From NCBI RefSeq assembly GCF_034479375.1, contig NZ_CP140155.1, positions 310,001 through 374,000 on the forward strand: a stretch of 64,000 nucleotides of DNA, written 5' to 3'. The first letter of the stretch is position 1; each line of letters starts with the position of its first letter. The position numbers and the translations under genes are program-made. The notes under the pieces were generated by a model. It saw nothing but the letters and a program-made list of their open reading frames with translations. It was not told the DNA's origin and made no database searches. The stretch is from Rhodopseudomonas palustris. Lineage in GTDB: Bacteria; Pseudomonadota; Alphaproteobacteria; Rhizobiales; Xanthobacteraceae. Below, piece after piece: positions 18,629-26,309 of the stretch.

Positions 18629-19353
18629 GGTCCGACGTTGCTCACTTGGGCCTTCGCGGTGGCTTCGGGCTTGGTGGTCCGGTAGGTCTCGAAGGTGACG
18701 CCGCGGCGCGCCGTGTAGGCCGGCGTCTCCGGCCGCGGCTGCACCAGATCCGACGGATTATCCACCATGGCGGCGAGGTTGCGCTGGTTGGCGCAGCCGA
18801 AATTCCAGTACGGCTTGTTGTCCAGATAGCCCTTGTTCTTGATCGACGGGCCGATGTCCTCGGGCCACAGCCCGCACGGGCCGGCGACCGCGGCGACCTT
18901 CGGATAGAGCATGCGGATCGCCGCGAAGGCGCGCTGATCGGCGGGGTGGTAGGGCTTCACGACGACGCCGCGCGCCGGCACGCCGCCGGCGACCAGCAGC
19001 GACTGGATCTCGCGCATCGTCTCGCCCGCGGCGCGGGCGTTCGGCGTGCCGGAGGGCACTTCGGCGATGATCGAGCCGGTGCCTTCGCGCAGCCAGTCGC
19101 GGCCGAACGCGACGACGTCGGCGCGCTGCGTCGCGGTCAGGCCGCCGCGGCCGTTGCCGACGAACACCACGACGCTGCGATCCGCTTCCTGGATCGCGAT
19201 CGGGTGGCGCTGCCGGTAGTCGTTGGGAATGCTCGCGGTGACCTCGTCGTTGGCGCTGGTGTGGGTGCATGCGCCCATCGACAGCGATACGGCGATCAGA
19301 GCGGCCCCACAGGTGAGGCCGCGAATGGCACGGGCGGGTGTCCTGGATGTCAT
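18625..19353 (-). CDS. cpaD: pilus assembly lipoprotein CpaD
   Basis: Protein of 242 aa from ATG 19353 (MTSRTPARAIRGL); the frame is open for 64 more codons, but these overlap the end of cpaC. The signal peptide ends SMGAC, a lipobox. The body contains the CpaD-family pattern VVVFVGNGRGGLTATQRADV and a Cys pair region (AGPCGLWPEDIGPS, NFGCANQRNLAAMVDNPSDL). CpaD is thought to assist the secretin in the outer membrane/periplasm. The cpaC stop lies 19 bp upstream. Confidence 0.9.
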   Translation of the reverse strand: MTSRTPARAIRGLTCGAALIAVSLSMGACTHTSANDEVTASIPNDYRQRHPIAIQEADRSVVVFVGNGRGGLTATQRADVVAFGRDWLREGTGSIIAEVPSGTPNARAAGETMREIQSLLVAGGVPARGVVVKPYHPADQRAFAAIRMLYPKVAAVAGPCGLWPEDIGPSIKNKGYLDNKPYWNFGCANQRNLAAMVDNPSDLVQPRPETPAYTARRGVTFETYRTTKPEATAKAQVSNVGP

Positions 19354-19372
19354 CGTCCTGTCCTCGTCCCGC

Positions 19373-20812
19373 TCAGTCGGTGATGAAGCCGAACCGGCCC
19401 CGGTAGGTCCGGCTCTGGCCGGTGCGGCCGGGGACGCCGTAGATCCTGTTGATGCTGCCGAGCAGATCCGACTGCGGATCGGAGGCGTCGGCGAAGCCGT
19501 CGTCGGGCCGCGACAGATCCTTCGGCGCCACCGCGCGCACCACATAGGGCGTCACCAGAACCATCAGTTCGGTCTGGCGGTTGATGTAGTCGCGGCTGCG
19601 GAACAGCGTGCCGAGGATCGGCAGTTGGGTCATGCCGGGCAGGCCGTTGATCGCCTGCTTGGTCTGTTCCTGGATCAGGCCGGCCATCGCCAGCGAGCCG
19701 CCGGAGGGAATTTCCACCGTGCTGTCGACCCGGCGGGTCTTGATCGAGGGCACCGACAGGCCGCTGATGGTGATCGAATTGTCGCTCGAGACCTCGGAGA
19801 CCTCGGTCGCGACTTTCAGGCTGATCCGGCCTTCGGTCAGCACCACGGGTGTGAAGTTGAGCAGCACGCCGAACTTCTTGAAGGTCACCGAGGGCGTGCA
19901 GAGGCTGTTGGTACAGGTCACGCCGCTCGGCACCGGAAATTCGCCGCCGGCGAGGAAGCTCGCCGGTTCGCCGGAAATCGCGGTCAGGTTCGGCTCGGCC
20001 AGCGTCCGCACCACGCCGGCGCTCTCCATCGCCTTCAGCGTCGCCGTGATCGACGGCCCGTTGCCGAACGACGTCGTCAGCGCGTTGCCCGAAACCAGCG
20101 CGGCGCCGGACTGGGTGAACGGGTTGGTGTTGGTGAATTTCACCACCGAGGTGCCGTAGCTCAAATTGGCGGTCAGATCGACGCCGAGTTGCTTGATGAC
20201 GTCGCGCTGCACTTCGGCCACGGTGATCTTCAGCATCACCTGGTCGCGGCCGCGGATCGCGATGTTGTTGACCACCTTGCTGGCGTCGCCGGCCAGCCGC
20301 GCGGCGAGATCGGCCGCCTGTTGCGACTCGATCGGCGTCGCCACCGAGCCCATGAGAATCACGCCGTCGCCGAGACCCTCGACATGGATGTCGCCGTTCG
20401 GGATCGACTGCCGCAGCGCGGTGCGGATGCCGTTGAGATCGCGGGTCACCGCGATGTCGTAGGCGGCGATCTGCTGGCCGGTCGAGTCGAAGAACACGAT
20501 GTTGGTCTGGCCGACGGCGGCGCCGATGATGTAGGCGCGCTGCGCCGACCGCACCACGGCGTTGGCGATCTTCGGATCGGCGACCAGAACGTCCTTGATG
20601 TCGCGCGGCAGGTCGATCACCACCGATTTGCCGATGCCGAGCGCGAGCGGCTGTGCGTTCATCCCGCCGCCCGTCTGCGCCGCGGTCGCCCGATAGTCGC
20701 TGGCCTTCACCGGCGTCCAGGTCGGCAGCAGCGTCAGCGCGACGACGGCGGTGAACGCCATCGCCGTGCCTTTCAGCGTCCGGATGAATCGGTGATTGGT
20801 GCCGCAGCTCAT
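19373..20812 (-). CDS. cpaC: Flp pilus secretin CpaC/RcpA
   Basis: Outer-membrane secretin of 479 aa. It has a signal peptide (to about 37), a pilus-assembly N-terminal domain (56-125, GKSVVIDLPRDIKDVLVADP), a BON-like segment (about 127-185, IRTALRQSIPNGDIHVEGLG) and the secretin core (VRTLAEPNLTAISGEPASFL, AGGEFPVP, PSGGSLAMAGLI, LPILGTLFRSRDYINRQTEL, VTPYVV). It forms the outer-membrane channel for the pilus. It lies between cpaB (14 bp upstream) and cpaD. Its N-terminal domain is the one found again inside TadB and in the stand-alone protein at 23152. Confidence 0.95.
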   Translation of the reverse strand: MSCGTNHRFIRTLKGTAMAFTAVVALTLLPTWTPVKASDYRATAAQTGGGMNAQPLALGIGKSVVIDLPRDIKDVLVADPKIANAVVRSAQRAYIIGAAVGQTNIVFFDSTGQQIAAYDIAVTRDLNGIRTALRQSIPNGDIHVEGLGDGVILMGSVATPIESQQAADLAARLAGDASKVVNNIAIRGRDQVMLKITVAEVQRDVIKQLGVDLTANLSYGTSVVKFTNTNPFTQSGAALVSGNALTTSFGNGPSITATLKAMESAGVVRTLAEPNLTAISGEPASFLAGGEFPVPSGVTCTNSLCTPSVTFKKFGVLLNFTPVVLTEGRISLKVATEVSEVSSDNSITISGLSVPSIKTRRVDSTVEIPSGGSLAMAGLIQEQTKQAINGLPGMTQLPILGTLFRSRDYINRQTELMVLVTPYVVRAVAPKDLSRPDDGFADASDPQSDLLGSINRIYGVPGRTGQSRTYRGRFGFITD

Positions 20813-20825
20813 ATCCGTCCCCTGA

Positions 20826-21623
20826 TCACTTCGGCGTCGTCGTCGGCGTGGAGACGCCGAACCGCACGACGTTGATGCTGTCCCGCTTGCCGCCGATCTC
20901 TTCGGTCCGGGCCGGGGCGTTGGCGTCGGCGAGGCTGCGCAGCGCCAGCGACAGCGTGCCGCTCTGCCGCGCGCGCGCCAGGAATTCCGCCTGATCGGGC
21001 TTCAGTTCGAGCGTCGCGGTCTTGCCGACCACGACCTTCTGGCCGTTCTTTTCCTCGACGGTCTGGTCGATCGCGAGAATCCGCACGTTGCTGAGGATGA
21101 TCTCGGAGTTGACGACGTCGCCGCTCTGGCCCCGATCGGGATTCTGGTCGCGCTTCGACAGGATGACGTCGACCCGATCGTTCGGCAGGATGAAGCCGCC
21201 GGCGCCGGTCTCCGGCGAGATTTCCGTCGAGATCGCGCGCATCCCGGTCGGCAGGATCGCGGCCATGAATCCGGAGCCGTTGGCTTTCACCAGCTTCTGT
21301 TCGCGGATCGGTTCGCCGGCGATGAAGGGCGAGCGCGCGATCGAGCCGGCGAGCTGCGTGCTGGCGTCGGGGCGCTCGCTGCGGAGGATGAAATTGGAGC
21401 TGGCGGTGGCGGCCGGCCAGGTCTGCCACTGCACGTCCGCGGGCCCGACCGGCTGGCCGAGCGGAATGTCGGACTTGGCGACAAGTACGTCGACCGTCGC
21501 CAGTTGCGCGACGGGCGCGGCCGGGCCGGCGGTCTCCTGTCCGCCGATGCCGCTCGCCAGATAGGCGGCGACGGCGCCGGCGCCGACAGCGATGACAAGA
21601 ACGACGATGCGCGCGGTATTCAT
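20826..21623 (-). CDS. cpaB: Flp pilus assembly protein CpaB/RcpC
   Basis: Protein of 265 aa from ATG 21623 (MNTARIVVLVIAVGAGAVAA), preceded by a GGAAG ribosome site; upstream codons in the same frame are intergenic. There is one N-terminal TM/signal, then a SAF domain (about 43-105, VDVLVAKSDIPLGQPVGPAD) and a RcpC-type periplasmic domain (GGFILPNDRVDVILSKRDQN). CpaB is a periplasmic partner of the secretin. First gene of the cpaBCDEF-tadBC run. Confidence 0.9.
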   Translation of the reverse strand: MNTARIVVLVIAVGAGAVAAYLASGIGGQETAGPAAPVAQLATVDVLVAKSDIPLGQPVGPADVQWQTWPAATASSNFILRSERPDASTQLAGSIARSPFIAGEPIREQKLVKANGSGFMAAILPTGMRAISTEISPETGAGGFILPNDRVDVILSKRDQNPDRGQSGDVVNSEIILSNVRILAIDQTVEEKNGQKVVVGKTATLELKPDQAEFLARARQSGTLSLALRSLADANAPARTEEIGGKRDSINVVRFGVSTPTTTPK

Positions 21624-21699
21624 ACGCTTTACTTCCCGGGGTAACTCGGCGACGGACCACGCCGCAGTACCGGGAGTTGACCAGCTAATCGTCAAGGCA

Positions 21700-21707
21700 T
21701 GGTTAAT
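21700..21707 (-). promoter_or_regulatory. TTAACCAT octamer (CtrA half-site-like) upstream of cpaB
   Basis: Read on the minus strand, TTAACCAT lies 77 bp upstream of the cpaB start, in the gap between cpaA and cpaB. The octamer is a known half-site of CtrA binding in Caulobacter. A single half-site is weak evidence. Confidence 0.3.
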
Positions 21708-21748
21708 GAGGCGTATCTAAATCGCGTTAACGAGAACTTCCTGCGTCG

Positions 21749-22273
21749 TCAGGGCAGCGCGAACCGGGTGAGATCCACCGCCCGGATCCAGTCGGTCTGC
21801 GGATACACCGCGAGGGCGCCGATCGCGAGCGCGATGCCGTAGGGGATGCCGGTCTCCTTGGCGTGGAGTCGCAGCAGCCAGCTCTGGCCGGCGAGCGGAT
21901 AGGGTAGCGGCCACTGCCGGAAGCTCAGCAGCAGCAGCGTCAGCGCGCCGCCGAACAGCGAGGCGTAGAGCAGAAAATCCATCAGATGGCCGAAGCCGAA
22001 CCACAGCGCCGCCGCCGCCGCGACCTTGGCGTCGCCGCCGCCGATCCAGCCCATCGCGAAGCATCCGAACGCGACCGCCAGCACGGTCATGCCGGCGCCG
22101 AGATGCAGGCCGAACGCAGCGAGGCTCATGCCCGACATCGGCGCGAGCACGAGGAAGCCCGCCACCAGCAGCAGCGAGACGCGATTGGAGATCGTCATCG
22201 TGAACAGGTCGCTGGCCGCAGCGAACGCCATCAGCGCGGGGAACAGCAACAGGCGGAGAAGGTCAGCGATCAT
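21749..22273 (-). CDS. cpaA: prepilin peptidase CpaA/TadV (A24 family)
   Basis: Membrane aspartic protease of 174 aa that cleaves and may N-methylate the Flp prepilin. The two catalytic aspartates are Asp22 (AASDLFTMTISNR) and Asp81 in the GGGDAK motif (78-83). About five TM helices are visible. It stands apart from cpaB by a 125-bp gap containing a TTAACCAT motif, so cpaA may have its own transcript or follow the pilin gene. Confidence 0.92.
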   Translation of the reverse strand: MIADLLRLLLFPALMAFAAASDLFTMTISNRVSLLLVAGFLVLAPMSGMSLAAFGLHLGAGMTVLAVAFGCFAMGWIGGGDAKVAAAAALWFGFGHLMDFLLYASLFGGALTLLLLSFRQWPLPYPLAGQSWLLRLHAKETGIPYGIALAIGALAVYPQTDWIRAVDLTRFALP

Positions 22274-22379
22274 GATCGGGTCTCGCCGAAAGGCCGGGGC
22301 AAAGGCGGCCGCAACCGCCGCGAAACGCGCGGGTCAGCCTAGCGCGCAGAAGTGAACGATCGGAAAACGGCGGCGCGGC

Positions 22380-22514
22380 TCACCAGACCGCGGCGATCCG
22401 CACCGCGATCGCGAGGATGCCGAGCGCGAGCGCCGCGCACACCGTCTGTCGGGCCGCGATGTCGCGGATCGCGGGGCGGGCCTGGTCGGCTGCGGCCGGA
22501 TCGAACCGATTCAT
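22380..22514 (-). CDS. small hypothetical membrane protein
   Basis: A 44-aa ORF (MNRFDPAAADQARPAIRDIA, then one hydrophobic helix TVCAALALGILAIAVRIAAV) between the pilin and cpaA genes on the same strand. The frame stays open 16 codons further upstream. There is only a weak GAG ribosome site. A single TM peptide of this kind could be a real accessory product of the pilus locus, but I recognise no family and the evidence is only hydrophobicity and position. Confidence 0.4.
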   Translation of the reverse strand: MNRFDPAAADQARPAIRDIAARQTVCAALALGILAIAVRIAAVW

Positions 22515-22560
22515 GTCACGCGAACTCGATCGCCGGAGACCGGCGGAAAAATCGGGAAAC

Positions 22561-22586
22561 AAAAAAGGCTCCGGCGCACCGGAGCC
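22561..22586 (-). terminator. terminator after the Flp pilin gene
   Basis: An 8-bp perfect stem GGCTCCGG/CCGGAGCC (22567-22574 with 22579-22586) with loop CGCA and six A on the plus strand, giving T6 on the minus strand. It lies 25 bp after the pilin stop and would let pilin mRNA accumulate separately from cpaA. Confidence 0.85.
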
Positions 22587-22610
22587 TTTCTTGAAGTGGC
22601 CGGCGGCCGC

Positions 22611-22775
22611 TTACTTGAGCGCGGTGTTGATGCTCGTGAAGGCGGTGTTCAGCTTGGTGCCCATGCCGTTGATCACGGCGATGATGGCCAGCGCGATGCC
22701 GGCGGCGATCAGGCCGTATTCGATCGCGGTGGCGCCGGATTCGTCCTTAACGAAACGAGCGAGAATGGTCTTCAT
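22611..22775 (-). CDS. flp: Flp/Fap pilin (major pilus subunit)
   Basis: Prepilin of 54 aa: MKTILARFVKDESG, cleavage expected after Gly14, then ATAIEYGLIAAGIALAIIAV. Glu and Tyr at mature positions +5 and +6 (Glu19, Tyr20) are the hallmark of Flp pilins. A GGAG ribosome site precedes the ATG at 22775. Cleaved by CpaA, it is polymerised by TadA/TadB/TadC. It is the only pilin gene seen here and has its own terminator. Confidence 0.95.
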   Translation of the reverse strand: MKTILARFVKDESGATAIEYGLIAAGIALAIIAVINGMGTKLNTAFTSINTALK

Positions 22776-23151
22776 CGTGGAGCTCCATGTACAACGTGGC
22801 TGTCGAACTAACTTTGGTCTTTCCGGCGTTCTCAGCACCGCGACCATGACGTCAACCTAGGATCTGGAAATTGCAGCGCAGTTAATTCGATTGCAGAAAC
22901 ATGCGTTTTACGGCCACTTCTCGGGTACGGTAAATGCCGGATTAAACTGGTGAAAAGTCGATCGAATGCGGCAACGGACTACCCATCCTGATTGCATTCG
23001 CGCAGCCGTTGCGTCGTATTCGGACAGAGTGTCGCGAATTCGATGCATCGCGTTTGCGGTTCGTTCATCAATTAACGGCACCTTCGCCATGTCGGGCGCC
23101 GGCCCGCTGCGTATCTGCTTTAGCCGGCTTGTTGATGTCCCGGAGTACAGT
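22776..23151. other. 376-bp divergent intergenic region of the pilus locus
   Basis: It separates the pilin gene (minus) from the secretin-N-domain gene (plus). A minus-strand frame of 119 codons runs through 22908-23267, but it overlaps the start of the plus-strand gene and has no recognisable domain. The sequence is richer in A/T than its surroundings, as expected of two promoters. No convincing -35/-10 pair or protein-binding dyad could be assigned by eye. Confidence 0.4.
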
Positions 23152-23643
23152 ATGTCGACCAGCTCCTCGCGCCGGATGCGCGCAGCGCTCGTGGTGTCTT
23201 CTTTCATATGCGGCCTGATGCCGTTGTCCGCCGTGTCGGCGGGCACAGAAGAGACCGTTTCCGTCAATGTCGATCAGGCCAAGCTGATCAGGCTCCCGCA
23301 GAACATCTCGACGCTGGTGGTCGGCAATCCGCTCATCGCCGACGTCGCGATGCAGCCCGGCGGCATGGTCGTCGTCACCGGCAAAGGCTATGGCGCCACC
23401 AATGTGATCGCGATGGACCGCAAGGGGACGGTGATCGCCGATCGTCTGATCCAGGTCGAGGGTCCCGACAAGGTGGTGACGGTGTATCGCGGGGTCGATC
23501 GCGAGTCCTATAGCTGCACGCCGGTGTGCCAGCGCCGGATCACGCTCGGCGATTCCGAGGGCTACTTCAAATCCACCATCGACCAGGCCGGCAATCTCAA
23601 CGCCCAGGCGACCGGCGCAGCGACGGGCCCCAAGGGCAACTGA
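23152..23643 (+). CDS. secreted stand-alone secretin-N-type domain protein of the pilus locus
   Basis: Protein of 163 aa from ATG 23152 with CGGAG at 23141-23145. The signal peptide (to about 30, ending SAVSA) is followed by a pilus-assembly N-terminal domain (36-104: ISTLVVGNPLIADVAMQPGG, YGATNVIAMDRKGTVIADRL) like the one in CpaC, but with no secretin core. The tail carries two cysteines (YSCTPVCQRR), which could form a disulphide. The role is unknown; it could cap or tether the secretin in the periplasm. It is the third copy of this domain in the locus. Confidence 0.85.
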   Translation: MSTSSSRRMRAALVVSSFICGLMPLSAVSAGTEETVSVNVDQAKLIRLPQNISTLVVGNPLIADVAMQPGGMVVVTGKGYGATNVIAMDRKGTVIADRLIQVEGPDKVVTVYRGVDRESYSCTPVCQRRITLGDSEGYFKSTIDQAGNLNAQATGAATGPKGN

Positions 23644-23710
23644 GGCGAGCGGAGCAGACGAGTCGGGTCGCACCGCCGTTCGCGCGACCCGGTCGACCCG
23701 GCGATCGCCC

Positions 23711-23748
23711 ACTATAGAGAGCCTCTCACTATAGAGACACTATAGAGA
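23711..23748. repeat. three direct copies of ACTATAGAGA
   Basis: Exact ACTATAGAGA copies begin at 23711, 23728 and 23739, in the 282-bp gap upstream of the tadE-like genes. This A/T-rich decamer contrasts with its surroundings. Spacing of 17 and 11 bp does not match one helical face exactly (11 bp does). It may be a regulator-binding array or a slipped-strand duplication. Confidence 0.7.
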
Positions 23749-23810
23749 GTCGACAGCCGGCCACGACTGCGCCGGCCGCCTTCGTTCCGCGCTGCTCGTT
23801 GCGCGCGTGG

Positions 23811-23825
23811 TTAATCCCGCCCTAA
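23811..23825. promoter_or_regulatory. CtrA-like box upstream of tadE-type genes
   Basis: TTAA-TCCCGCC-CTAA is one mismatch from TTAA-N7-TTAA and lies 101 bp before the first TadE-like start. Weak on its own; listed because similar boxes sit at other pilus promoters here. Confidence 0.3.
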
Positions 23826-23925
23826 CGGTGCGGTCGATTTTGTTCCGATCCGGCGAAACACTTCCACAATCAGTTTCGACTAGCCTCCGGTACAGTCCAA
23901 TCCGTCTGATGCCGAGAGTCCGTCG

Positions 23926-24474
23926 ATGATGTCGTTATTGGTTTCGCGCGCAATGGCGCGGGCGCGGCGGTTCGGTCGCAATCGCCGTGGATCGGCGGCG
24001 ATCGAATTCGCCATGGTCGCGCCGATCTTCATCGGACTGCTGTTCGCGATCATCGAAACCGCCTTCGTGTTCCTCGCGGGCCAGTCGCTCGAGACCGCGG
24101 TGCAGGACTCGGCGCGCTTGATCCTCACCGGCCAGGCGCAGACGGCGTCCTATTCCCAGGGAAAATTCAAGACCGAGGTCTGCAACCGTCTCAAGGCGCT
24201 GTTCACCTGCGACGGCATCCATGTCGACGTGCAGAGCTACGGCAGCGACTTCTCGACGGTGAAGATCACAACGCCGATCGATCCCAAAACCAAGGCCTTC
24301 GTCGACAACATGCAGTACGATCCCGGCAAAGCCGGCGACATCGTGGTGGTACGGGCATTCTACGAGTGGCCTCTGTTCGTCACCGGGCTCGGCTGGAACA
24401 GCGCCAATCTCAGCGGCAGCAAGCGGCTGTTGAGCGCGACCGCGGCGTTCCGCAACGAGCCGTACAGCAATTAG
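23926..24474 (+). CDS. tadE: TadE-like pseudopilin, first
   Basis: Protein of 182 aa. A basic N-terminus (ARARRFGRNRRGS) is followed by AAIEFAMVAPIFIGLLFAII, a TadE signature with Glu at +5 of a prepilin-like cleavage site. The rest is predicted periplasmic, with two Cys (EVCNRLKALFTC). TadE-like proteins are minor pilins or tip components processed by the TadV peptidase. Followed after 9 bp by a second protein of the same type. Confidence 0.85.
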   Translation: MMSLLVSRAMARARRFGRNRRGSAAIEFAMVAPIFIGLLFAIIETAFVFLAGQSLETAVQDSARLILTGQAQTASYSQGKFKTEVCNRLKALFTCDGIHVDVQSYGSDFSTVKITTPIDPKTKAFVDNMQYDPGKAGDIVVVRAFYEWPLFVTGLGWNSANLSGSKRLLSATAAFRNEPYSN

Positions 24475-24483
24475 GATCGACCG

Positions 24484-25098
24484 ATGAAAGCGCTGGTGAA
24501 ATTCTGGGTCGATGCGCGCCGCTGCAGCGTGCGGCTGGCGAAGGACCGCAGCGGACTCGCAGCGACCGAATTCGCCTTCATCGTCCCGCTGATGCTGCTG
24601 ATGTTCTTCGCCACCGTCGAACTATCCGCGGGGATCGCGATCGACCGCAAGGTGACGCTGGTGTCGCGGACGCTGTCGGATCTGGTGTCGCAGGCCACCA
24701 AGGTGACCGACAGCGACCTCGAGAATGTGTTCGCCGCGAGCTACGGCGTGCTGACGCCGTACCCGACCAACACCGTGACCGCGACGATCTCCGAGATCTA
24801 CGTCAACAATGCCGGCGTCGCCAAGGTGCAGTGGAGCAAGGCCGCGACTGTCGCGCAGGACGGCAACACCGCCACCGCGACGCTCACCGCGTCGAGCCGC
24901 AAGAAAGGCGACACGATCACCATCCGCAACGGGCTCAAGGTCCCGAACACTTATCTGATCCTGAGCGAGGTCACCTACAAATACGAGCCGGGCGTCGGTT
25001 ACTTCGTCGCGAAGATCGACCTCGACGATGAGTCCTACACGCGGCCGCGGCAATCGACCTGCGTGCTGTACGACACTTCGAGCTGCCCGACGTTCTGA
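24484..25098 (+). CDS. TadE/TadG-like pseudopilin, second
   Basis: Protein of 204 aa with N-terminal RSGLAATEFAFIVPLMLLMF, the same Glu-containing pseudopilin helix as the preceding gene. The extended periplasmic part ends with two Cys (STCVLYDTSSCPTF). It is too short for full-length TadG with a VWA domain, so TadF-like or a second TadE is the safer call. It forms a two-gene operon with the preceding gene. Confidence 0.82.
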   Translation: MKALVKFWVDARRCSVRLAKDRSGLAATEFAFIVPLMLLMFFATVELSAGIAIDRKVTLVSRTLSDLVSQATKVTDSDLENVFAASYGVLTPYPTNTVTATISEIYVNNAGVAKVQWSKAATVAQDGNTATATLTASSRKKGDTITIRNGLKVPNTYLILSEVTYKYEPGVGYFVAKIDLDDESYTRPRQSTCVLYDTSSCPTF

Positions 25099-25180
25099 TC
25101 GTTCGAAGCGGCCGGAATCGAACCGGAGCAGTTCTGTTTCCGGTGCAATCAGCACGGGCGCTCCGAGAGGCCCGCCACAC

Positions 25181-25293
25181 GCACAACCTCATGGTGAGGA
25201 GGCGCGAAGCGCCGTCTCGAACCATGCGCCGCCGGCCCTGCGTCGCCGCATCCTTCGAGACGCCCGGCTTCGCCGGGCTCCTCAGGATGAGGA
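25181..25293. repeat. 113-bp interspersed repeat, copy 1
   Basis: It matches 51099-51211 in the same orientation with 2 mismatches in 113 bp. Ends are CCTCATGGTGAGG and CCTCAGGATGAGG-like, and the inside holds GCCCGGCTTCGCCGGGC, so it can fold into a branched hairpin. This is a REP/RPE-like family I associate with Rhodopseudomonas and Bradyrhizobium. It starts 83 bp after the second TadE-like gene. Confidence 0.85.
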
Positions 25294-25352
25294 TCGGTGC
25301 ATTTGGCGAGGGCTGGTTCGATTCAATCAATCGATCAAACGCTTAAATTGAC

Positions 25353-25412
25353 GCTACTGAAATTCAAGCTACTCAGATTCGGGCTCCTGAAATTCGGGCC
25401 CTCAAATTGAAA
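25353..25412. repeat. four degenerate 15-bp tandem units
   Basis: Units at 25353, 25368, 25383 and 25398 read GCTACTGAAATTCAA, GCTACTCAGATTCGG, GCTCCTGAAATTCGG and GCCCTCAAATTGAAA. The period is exact at 15 bp and the sequence degenerates along the array. It is noncoding, just beyond the cspA terminators. Confidence 0.75.
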
Positions 25413-25485
25413 AGGCCGCACTGGGGTGCGGCCGTCACACAAATTGAAGTCGCTGCAATTGAAAAGGCCGCGCTGTGGCGCGGCC
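25410..25485 (-). terminator. two tandem terminators after cspA
   Basis: On the minus strand GGCCGCG-CCACAG-CGCGGCC-TTTT (25485 to 25462) and then GGCCGCA-CCCCAG-TGCGGCC-TTTT (25433 to 25410) lie downstream of the cspA stop at 25512. The two hairpins share flanking AATTG and repeat at 52 bp, so one probably arose by duplication. Confidence 0.85.
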
Positions 25486-25511
25486 TCGGTATCCTCGTCC
25501 GGACGTTCTGC

Positions 25512-25724
25512 TTAGCTCGCAGCGCGCAGATTGTCGGCCGACGACTTGCCAGAACGGCGATCGGCGACGATTTCGTAGCTGATCTTCTGGCCTTCACGCA
25601 GCGTGCCGAGGCCCGCGCGCTCGACGGCGCTGATGTGTACGAACACGTCGTTGCCGCCATCGTCCGGCTGGATGAAGCCGTAGCCCTTGGTCGCGTTGAA
25701 CCACTTCACGGTTCCCATGCTCAC
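25512..25724 (-). CDS. cspA: cold-shock protein (CspA family)
   Basis: OB-fold RNA chaperone of 70 aa with RNP1 KGYGFIQ and RNP2 VFVHIS. Start GTG 25724 gives [13 protein letters not shown] 25718 is a close alternative. A GAAGGGA ribosome site lies about 10 nt before the GTG. Csp proteins melt mRNA structure in cold or stress. It is followed by a double terminator and is the nearest neighbour of an IF-1 and a DEAD-box helicase gene on the same strand. Confidence 0.95.
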   Translation of the reverse strand: MSMGTVKWFNATKGYGFIQPDDGGNDVFVHISAVERAGLGTLREGQKISYEIVADRRSGKSSADNLRAAS

Positions 25725-26001
25725 GGGGGTAGTCCCTTCTCAATATAGACAGTCGGAGCCCATCTGATGACCAGGCGGGCTGGTGAGATCGAATTTTGGA
25801 AGGGTCGTCAGCGTCTGAACCGGCTATACCGGTAGTAGCTAATGTCGTCCGGCCGAAAATCGATTAACGGATATTATGCGAAGCCTGCGCTCAAAACAAT
25901 CCTGACATGCGCGATTTTTTGGTGCGGCAGTTTATCATCGTCGGTGGATGCGCTTTGCCGGAGCCGGCAAAGCGCCTGTCGTGGGAGCTGCGGGCCGCGA
26001 C

Positions 26002-26286
26002 CTAGCGGCGCCGGAACTGACCACGCGGCGGGCCGCCGCGCGGCGCGCCGGTGCCGCCCGGACGCTCGTCCTTGTGGCGGAAGATCAGCCGGCCCTTCTC
26101 CAGATCGTAGGGCGACATCTCGATCGTGACCCGGTCGCCGGCCAGCGTCTTGATGCGGTTCTTCTTCATTTTGCCTGCGGTGTAGGCAACGATCTCGTGT
26201 CCGGCGTCCAGTTGGACACGATACCGCGCGTCGGGAAGGATTTCGGTCACCAGTCCTTCGAACTGGATCAGCTCTTCTTTAGCCAT
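26002..26286 (-). CDS. infA: translation initiation factor IF-1 paralogue with basic tail
   Basis: Protein of 94 aa. Residues 1-71 are a normal S1-like IF-1 ([56 protein letters not shown] end). Typical IF-1 stops at about 72 residues, but here a Gly/Arg/Pro tail ([20 protein letters not shown]) follows, like an RNA-binding RGG tail. It lies 23 bp downstream of the helicase gene, so the two are probably co-transcribed. Whether this is the main IF-1 or a second, stress-linked copy cannot be told from the window. Confidence 0.9.
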   Translation of the reverse strand: MAKEELIQFEGLVTEILPDARYRVQLDAGHEIVAYTAGKMKKNRIKTLAGDRVTIEMSPYDLEKGRLIFRHKDERPGGTGAPRGGPPRGQFRRR

Positions 26287-26309
26287 TGTGATCTCCAGAT
26301 CGGTCTTGA

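Noticed and set aside
15794..18685. Plus-strand frame of 963 codons
   Set aside because: It runs opposite to tadB/cpaF/cpaE, which have full domain matches. Its translation is Arg/Asp/Val-rich low complexity, as expected of antisense frames in GC-rich genes.
22908..23267. Minus-strand ORF of 119 codons upstream of the pilin gene
   Set aside because: It overlaps the signal peptide of the secretin-N-domain gene, and has no domain and no good ribosome site.
23711..23748. CRISPR-like array
   Set aside because: Repeats are only 10 bp with spacers of 7 and 1 bp, and no cas gene is present.
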